47,982 bases of DNA, taken from assembly GCF_047470865.1 (NCBI RefSeq), contig NZ_JAZDRH010000024.1:1-47982 (forward strand), given 5' to 3'. The first letter of the stretch is position 1, and each line of letters opens with the position of its first letter. A program made the translations under genes and the position numbers. Source of the stretch: JAZDRH01 sp047470865 (lineage in GTDB: Bacteria; Pseudomonadota; Gammaproteobacteria; Pseudomonadales; Pseudomonadaceae). Positions 42,827 through 47,982 of this stretch are shown in pieces. Below the pieces are notes generated by a model. That model saw only the letters and a program-made list of their open reading frames with translations, did not search any database and was not told where the DNA came from.

Positions 42827-44179
42827 ATGAAAAAACTATTTCGTCAGGTAAGCGTGCTGCTTATTAGTGCATGTTTACTACCACTTATGGCAAATGCCAA
42901 CGAATCTGCCGCTACCACTGAATTTACTCTAGATAATGGCTTAAAAGTCATTGTACGCGAAGATCACCGTGCACCTGTAGTCGTCAGTCAACTTTGGTAC
43001 AAAGTCGGTTCCAGCTATGAAACACCTGGTAGCACAGGCCTTGCCCACGCACTAGAACACATGATGTTTAAAGGTAGCAGTAAACTCGGCCCGGGCGAAT
43101 CTTCGTTGATTTTGCGTGATATTGGTGCCCAAGAAAACGCCTTTACTAGTAGTGACTACACGGCTTATTACCAAGTACTTTCCAGTGATCGCCTAGAAAT
43201 TGCTTTAGAGCTAGAAGCTGATCGCCTTGCAGGTCTAACCTTGCCAGAAGATGAGTTTCTGCGTGAGATTGAAGTTATTAAAGAAGAGCGTCGCATGCGT
43301 ACTGACGATCGTCCTACATCCTTAGCTTACGAGCGTTTTCAGGCGATGGTGTATCCTTCAAGCAGTTACAGCATCCCGACTATTGGTTGGATGCACGATT
43401 TAAATCGAATGACAATCAATGACTTACGCCAATGGCACGAACAATGGTACGCACCTAATAACGCCACTTTAGTTATTGTTGGTGACGTGCAACCAGAGCA
43501 GGTCAAAACCTTAGTCCAACGTCATTTTGGCCCTATTAAAGCGCGTCCAATTCCCGACGCTAAACGGCCTATTGAGTTAGACCAACCAGGTGAGCGCCGT
43601 CTAACCCTCTACCTCAACAGCCAAGTTGCCAGCTTAATGATGGGCTTTAACGTACCTAGCTTAAATACCCTTGAAGATCCTAAACAAATTCATGCCTTAC
43701 GCTTGCTCAGTGCAGTCTTAAGCAGCGGCCCTAGTGCGCGTTTAGCCACTAACTTAGAGCGTAAACAAGAATTAGTCGTAGGAGCTTACGCTTGGTATGA
43801 CGCTCATACGCGTGGCAGTAGTATGTTTGCCTTAGGAGCGACACCTAATGTGCAAAATGGCATTACTTTGGAGCAGGTTGAAGCTGGCTTCTGGAAAGAA
43901 ATTGATAAGCTTAAAACCACGCCACCCTCCCAAGCAGAGCTTGATCGTGTTCGTGCACAGGTTATTGCTTCGCAAGTCTATGAGCGCGATTCTATTGAGG
44001 CGCAAGCTACAGCTATTGGGCAGTTAGAAACCGTTGGTTTATCTTGGCGTTTGCTCGACGAAGATGTAAAAGCGTTGGAGCAAGTAACTCCAGCTGATAT
44101 TTCTAAAGCGGCGCGTACTTACCTTACTAAATCGCGTTTAAGTGTTGTTCATCTTTATCCACAGGAGGCGCGCCCATGA
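42827..44179 (+). CDS. M16-family zinc peptidase, exported
   Basis: A 450-residue protein with a signal peptide (MKKLFRQVSVLLISACLL, probable cleavage after ANA near residue 25). It has the inverted zinc motif H74-A-L-E77-H78 in the block GLAHALEHMMFKG, and the distal zinc ligand glutamate at about 154 (EVIKEERRM). It is a periplasmic pitrilysin/processing-peptidase-like enzyme. The next gene is an M16 homologue without the zinc motif and overlaps it by four bases, so the two probably form a heterodimer. They lie divergent from ftsY and upstream of rsmD, as in Pseudomonas. Confidence 0.94.
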   Translation: MKKLFRQVSVLLISACLLPLMANANESAATTEFTLDNGLKVIVREDHRAPVVVSQLWYKVGSSYETPGSTGLAHALEHMMFKGSSKLGPGESSLILRDIGAQENAFTSSDYTAYYQVLSSDRLEIALELEADRLAGLTLPEDEFLREIEVIKEERRMRTDDRPTSLAYERFQAMVYPSSSYSIPTIGWMHDLNRMTINDLRQWHEQWYAPNNATLVIVGDVQPEQVKTLVQRHFGPIKARPIPDAKRPIELDQPGERRLTLYLNSQVASLMMGFNVPSLNTLEDPKQIHALRLLSAVLSSGPSARLATNLERKQELVVGAYAWYDAHTRGSSMFALGATPNVQNGITLEQVEAGFWKEIDKLKTTPPSQAELDRVRAQVIASQVYERDSIEAQATAIGQLETVGLSWRLLDEDVKALEQVTPADISKAARTYLTKSRLSVVHLYPQEARP

Positions 44180-45630
44180 GCCTTACTCGCACACTAACAG
44201 TTAGTTTACTGAGCTTAGCTATACTTTCAGGCTGTCTACCACAAAACACTAGCAGTAGCTTGTCTGCACATAATCCGAAGATCAAGAGCTTATCTTTATT
44301 GGATCAACCCGCTCGTGCACCACGTGCTTTAGATATACAAGAATGGCGCACCAGTACAGGCACTAAGGTGCTCTTTATGCATGCCAGTGAATTGCCCATG
44401 GTGGACATTCAGCTAACCTTTGCTGCCGGTAGTTCACGTGATGGCCAGCTGTTTGGTTTAGCCAACCTCACTAGCAGCATGCTTGATGAAGGTACAGGCA
44501 AGAAGCTTGTGGGCGATATTGCAGCGGAATTTGATAACTTAGGCGCTCAGTTTGATGCGGGAGCTTACCGTGATATGGCGGTAATGAGCTTGCGCAGTTT
44601 AAGCAACCCAAACAACTTAGATCCTGCACTTAAGCTATTCACTGAAGTGGTTACCCAGCCAAGCTTTCCACAGCCTGCTCTTGATCGCTTAAAAAACCAA
44701 CTGCTGGCTAGTTTTGAAATGCAAAAGCAAAACCCTGGTGCCATTGCCAGCTTAGCGCTATACGATACCTTCTATGGCGACCATCCTTATGCTCATCCGA
44801 GTTCAGGCACGGCTAGTACTATTAAACAAATTAAACGCCAAGACCTCATCACCTTCCATCGTAACGCCTACAACTCAAGCAATTTGAACATTGCTATTGT
44901 AGGGGATATTAGCCGTGCAAAAGCTGAGCAAATGGCTGAGAAGATCAGCCAAGCTATGCCTAAAGGCCAAGCATTCCCAGCTGTTGCAAGCCCAACCGCA
45001 AGAAAAATTGAAAATGTTCATATTACTTACCCATCTACCCAAACACATTTAACCTTAGCGTCTTTAGGCATTAAACGTGGCGATCCTGATTACCCTGCAC
45101 TCTTTGTCGCCAACCAAATTTTTGGTGGCGGTGGTTTTGGCTCTCGCCTCATGGAAGAAGTACGGGAAAAACGCGGTTTAACCTATGGTGTTTATTCAAA
45201 CTTTAGCACCCTGCAAGAACGTGGTTTATTCACTATTAGCTTGCAAACACGTGCAGAACTTAGCGATGCAACTCTAGTATTTATCAAAGAGCTGTTAGCT
45301 GATTTCATCAATAATGGCCCAACAGCAAAAGAGTTGGCTGATACCAAGCGCGAAATCGCAGGTAGCTATCCACTCTCAGCCGCCAGCAACTCAGCTATTG
45401 TAGGGCAGTTAGGTGCTTATGGATTTTATGATATGCCGCTGGATTGGCAGCAGCAGTTTATGCAACAAATCAATGACTTAACGTTGGAACAAGTTAAGCA
45501 TGCCATGCAAAAACACGTACAGTTAGACAACATGAGCGTTGTTAGCGTAGGGCCAAAAGTTGCTCAAAAACCACTACCGCCAGCCGTAGATCGTAAAGAA
45601 ACAACAGCACAAGGATACAGTCATCAATGA
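44176..45630 (+). CDS. M16-family non-catalytic partner, predicted lipoprotein
   Basis: A 484-residue M16 homologue. The place of HxxEH is taken by GLANLTSSMLDEG, so zinc binding and catalysis are lost. The R/Y motif region (FGGGGFGSRLMEEVREKRGLTYG) typical of the second domain is intact. The N-terminus ends in LAILSGC, a good lipobox with lipid Cys20, predicting a membrane-anchored subunit that would tether the catalytic partner. Overlaps of four bases at both ends (with the catalytic gene and with rsmD) indicate one operon. Confidence 0.92.
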   Translation: MSLTRTLTVSLLSLAILSGCLPQNTSSSLSAHNPKIKSLSLLDQPARAPRALDIQEWRTSTGTKVLFMHASELPMVDIQLTFAAGSSRDGQLFGLANLTSSMLDEGTGKKLVGDIAAEFDNLGAQFDAGAYRDMAVMSLRSLSNPNNLDPALKLFTEVVTQPSFPQPALDRLKNQLLASFEMQKQNPGAIASLALYDTFYGDHPYAHPSSGTASTIKQIKRQDLITFHRNAYNSSNLNIAIVGDISRAKAEQMAEKISQAMPKGQAFPAVASPTARKIENVHITYPSTQTHLTLASLGIKRGDPDYPALFVANQIFGGGGFGSRLMEEVREKRGLTYGVYSNFSTLQERGLFTISLQTRAELSDATLVFIKELLADFINNGPTAKELADTKREIAGSYPLSAASNSAIVGQLGAYGFYDMPLDWQQQFMQQINDLTLEQVKHAMQKHVQLDNMSVVSVGPKVAQKPLPPAVDRKETTAQGYSHQ

Positions 45631-46223
45631 GCCGTAAATCCATGCGTAATGCAGTAACAACGCATAATGGCACTAGCCAACTACGCATTATTGGTGGGCA
45701 ATGGCGTTCTCGGCGTTTGAGTTTTACTCAAGCGCCGGGTTTGCGTCCAACCCCTGACCGTGTTCGTGAAACCCTTTATAATTGGTTAGCGCCTTATATT
45801 GAAGGGGCTAAACTCCTAGATTGTTTTGCCGGCAGTGGTGCACTCTTTTTAGAGGGCTTATCGCGTGGTGCTGAATATGCACTAGCGCTAGAGCTTAATC
45901 CCCAGTCCGTCAATACACTTAAGCAGCACCTTACTACGTTAAACTGTAATACAGGCCAAGTTGAACTAACCGATAGCCTTAAGTATTTAACACAAGCCGC
46001 TCAGCAGCCTTTTGATATCGCATTGCTCGATCCTCCCTTCCACCAAGATCTACTGAAAAATGCCTGCCATTTGTTAGAAGATAACCACTGGTTAAGCGAA
46101 GATGCTTGGATATATACGGAAAGCGAACAAGCACCCTCCTGCTTAGGGCTTCCTGCTAATTGGCGTTTGCACCGTGAAAAACATACAGGACAGGTGTTTT
46201 ACAGTCTGTGGCAACGCGGTTGA
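45627..46223 (+). CDS. rsmD: 16S rRNA (guanine-966-N2)-methyltransferase RsmD
   Basis: A 198-residue SAM-dependent methyltransferase. It has RIIGGQWRSRRL and GLRPTPDRVRETLYNWL near the N-terminus, the SAM site LLDCFAGSGALFLEGLSRGA, and the catalytic ALLDPPF. It methylates G966 of 16S rRNA during 30S assembly. It is translationally coupled to the M16 partner gene by an ATGA overlap. Confidence 0.95.
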   Translation: MSRKSMRNAVTTHNGTSQLRIIGGQWRSRRLSFTQAPGLRPTPDRVRETLYNWLAPYIEGAKLLDCFAGSGALFLEGLSRGAEYALALELNPQSVNTLKQHLTTLNCNTGQVELTDSLKYLTQAAQQPFDIALLDPPFHQDLLKNACHLLEDNHWLSEDAWIYTESEQAPSCLGLPANWRLHREKHTGQVFYSLWQRG

Positions 46224-46242
46224 ATTTCACTAAAGGCTAAAC

Positions 46243-47151
46243 ATGCGGATAGATGAAGAACTCACGCTAAAAAAACTTGAGATTTTTCTCGCCTTTATGC
46301 GCACAGGTAACCTGTCACGTGCAGCCTCAGAGATTGGTATCAGCACCGTCAGCGCGCATAAAGCCATTCACTCCCTCGAAAGCGCCCTACGCTGCCCGCT
46401 CTTTAAACGCGATGGCCGCCAGCTTGTGCCCCTAGCCAGCGCACAAGTGCTTGAAGATAAAGCACAGCAGATTATTACCGACACCTTAGAGGCTGTGCGC
46501 CTCACCCGTGAAGCGGCAGGCTTCTCCGCCGAACGCTTCAAACTAGGCGCACTTTATTCATTAACGGTCAAAACCGTTCCAAAACTCATTATGGGCGTGA
46601 AATTACGTCGTAGTGAACTAAATATTGATCTAATCTTAGGCTCTAACAGCGACCTGCTCTATAAACTTAAAAACATGGAGCTAGACGCTATTTTAGTGTC
46701 GCTCAGCGAACATACCAAAGATAGCGACTGTGAAAGCTATGAAATTTTTAGCGATGATATTTACTTAACAGTACCTAACGACTCACCTTTCTCACGACGC
46801 TCAAAAGTCGATTTGGCCGAACTTAAAGATTCCACCTTCATTACCCTAACGCCGGGCTTTGCCACCCATCAAGATGGCGATCGTGTATTTAAAAAAGCAG
46901 GCTTTACGCCCAAAGTGGCAATGCAAGTTAACGATATTTTTACCTTACTTAGCATGGTTAGTTCCGGCGTAGGCTATGCGCTCTTACCCGGGCGAATTGC
47001 AGCAGTTTACGAAAATCGCGTTAAACTCATCACTTTGCAAGAGCAATATCAGCTAAAACAGCGTATTGGTATTGTGTTTCTAAAAGCTCGTGAACGCGAC
47101 CCTAATGTCCTAGCTTTACTAGCCGAATGCCGCATGTATTCACATGCTTAA
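46243..47151 (+). CDS. LysR-family transcriptional regulator (MdcR-like)
   Basis: A 302-residue LysR protein. Its N-terminal helix-turn-helix lies at about 9-67 (TGNLSRAASEIGISTVSAHKAI). The effector domain includes LGALYSLTVKTVPKLIMG, ILGSNSDLLYKLKNME and FTLLSMVSSGVGYALLPGRIA. These blocks remind me of MdcR, regulator of malonate decarboxylase genes, but no mdc genes are here, so the target is uncertain. A DJ-1/PfpI gene follows after nine bases and is probably co-transcribed. Confidence 0.9.
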   Translation: MRIDEELTLKKLEIFLAFMRTGNLSRAASEIGISTVSAHKAIHSLESALRCPLFKRDGRQLVPLASAQVLEDKAQQIITDTLEAVRLTREAAGFSAERFKLGALYSLTVKTVPKLIMGVKLRRSELNIDLILGSNSDLLYKLKNMELDAILVSLSEHTKDSDCESYEIFSDDIYLTVPNDSPFSRRSKVDLAELKDSTFITLTPGFATHQDGDRVFKKAGFTPKVAMQVNDIFTLLSMVSSGVGYALLPGRIAAVYENRVKLITLQEQYQLKQRIGIVFLKARERDPNVLALLAECRMYSHA

Positions 47152-47160
47152 GGAGTGAAG

Positions 47161-47739
47161 ATGTTAATTAATGTGTTGCTGTTTAATGATTACGAAACCT
47201 TAGATGCTTTAGGCCCAATACAGGTCTTAGGTAATGTTGAAGGCTTTAAAATTAACTGTGTATCACTTAATGGCGGCTTAATTCGCAGTGCTCAAGGCGT
47301 AGAAAGCATGACATCCGTCGCTCAAACTGATCCTAACGCTGTATTCTTAGTACCAGGCGGCCGCGGTACACGCGCCTTAGTTAGCAACACTCATTTTCTT
47401 ACCCAGCTCAAACAGTTAGCAGATGCCAGCCTCTGGTGTTTAAGCGTTTGCACTGGCGCTGCTTTACTTGCTAAAGCGGGTATACTTGATGGAATTACCG
47501 CTACCTCCAACAAAAAAGCATGGGACTGGGTGATTAATAATAGCAACGCCGTTAACTGGAAAAGAACAGCTCGCTGGTGCGTAGACGGTAAGTTTTATAC
47601 GTCGTCAGGCGTATCTGCAGGCATAGATATGGCGCTAGGCTTTGTCGCGGATCGTTTTAATATCGAATATGCCCAGAATATTGCGCAGCATATTGAATAC
47701 AATTGGCATAATGATAAGGATAGTGATCCATTTGCTTAA
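47161..47739 (+). CDS. DJ-1/PfpI superfamily protein
   Basis: A 192-residue protein from the ATG at 47161, with AGGAG five bases ahead. A GTG six bases earlier overlaps that site and is unlikely. The nucleophile elbow is C97 in SVCTGAALLAKAG, followed by DGITATSNKKAWDW and SSGVSAGIDMALGFV. This pattern is shared with isonitrile hydratase-type and ThiJ/PfpI proteins. It is predicted cytoplasmic. The substrate is unknown. It lies nine bases after a LysR gene, possibly regulated by it. Confidence 0.9.
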   Translation: MLINVLLFNDYETLDALGPIQVLGNVEGFKINCVSLNGGLIRSAQGVESMTSVAQTDPNAVFLVPGGRGTRALVSNTHFLTQLKQLADASLWCLSVCTGAALLAKAGILDGITATSNKKAWDWVINNSNAVNWKRTARWCVDGKFYTSSGVSAGIDMALGFVADRFNIEYAQNIAQHIEYNWHNDKDSDPFA

Positions 47740-47824
47740 GCTAAATACAACCTATTAAACATGCTAAGTGCTGGTATGAAGAGATTTATATAAACCACTT
47801 ACTCAAATTACAAAGAAATTTAGA

Positions 47825-47944
47825 ATGCTAATTAAATATAGCCTTTCTGAAGATGAATGCAGTAAGGCACTCCCGAAAATTGCACACATTCTTAAATACG
47901 CCATTAAATTTTTGGGCAAAAGTAATCGAGTCAAAAGCTTTTAG
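47825..47944 (+). CDS. Possible small protein (39 aa), unrecognised
   Basis: A 39-codon frame beginning MLIKYSLSEDECSKALPKI and ending KSNRVKSF. It reads like the start of a basic helical protein but has only a weak purine-rich stretch ahead of the ATG. It may be a remnant. The rest of the 243 bases after the DJ-1 gene holds nothing I can name. Confidence 0.25.
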   Translation: MLIKYSLSEDECSKALPKIAHILKYAIKFLGKSNRVKSF

Positions 47945-47982
47945 CCCATAAAAAACTTTCACATACAATAAGAATAATTAAT

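Overview
The window looks like chromosome of a low-GC relative of Pseudomonas (Pseudomonadales). Several gene orders are those of that group: metK next to an ArsR-methyltransferase regulator and divergent from tkt-epd-pgk-fba; ftsY-ftsE-ftsX-rpoH divergent from two M16 peptidase genes and rsmD. It also carries azurin, a haem-ligand-free FtnA-type ferritin, CcoG, RhlE and Rep. The species is not identified. There are no rRNA or tRNA genes, CRISPR arrays, transposases or integrases that I can see.

Layout. 0-3.4 kb: a LysR regulator, a possible lipoprotein, a degenerate nuclease-fold protein, azurin and FtnA. 3.5-8.9 kb (minus): the tkt-epd-pgk-fba central carbon operon, with hairpins in two intercistronic gaps. 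9.1-11.4 kb (plus): an ArsR/SAM-methyltransferase regulator and metK, behind a perfect palindrome that is probably its operator. 11.4-13.9 kb: a 63-residue protein and a YccS-type membrane protein. 13.95-15.5 kb (minus): an A+T-rich accessory patch with two unrecognised proteins and a decayed reading frame. 15.7-17.0 kb: a ferric-reductase-like flavocytochrome. 17.0-19.5 kb: a structured leader with a terminator-like hairpin, then a DUF3360 permease and an OsmC protein. 19.5-20.5 kb (minus): a class II cytochrome c lipoprotein, a possible 13-residue peptide and a GNAT acetyltransferase. 20.7-24.3 kb: ccoG, a MocR-type regulator, MAPEG and a small membrane protein. 24.3-27.8 kb: metF and rhlE, both with long leaders. 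28-34.6 kb: a BCCT transporter, rep, and the lysine importer/exporter pair lysP and lysO. 34.6-38.4 kb (minus): an orphan TAXI binding protein, a WYL regulator, and a LemA/DUF3137 pair. 38.6-42.6 kb (minus): ftsY-ftsE-ftsX and rpoH; ftsY carries 19 perfect copies of a hexanucleotide encoding Glu-Pro. 42.8-47.7 kb (plus): an M16 pair, rsmD, a LysR regulator and a DJ-1/PfpI protein.

How the genes fit together. The carbon operon and metK/metF serve the pentose-phosphate/glycolytic and one-carbon/methionine pathways. FtsY-FtsE-FtsX-RpoH join membrane targeting, division and heat shock. Azurin, cytochrome c', the flavocytochrome and CcoG indicate a respiratory, probably microaerobic or denitrification-capable, lifestyle. 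The least explained parts are the DUF3360-OsmC unit with its leader, the A+T-rich patch, the metF and rhlE leaders, the CxC-bearing nuclease-fold protein and the Glu-Pro repeat in FtsY.
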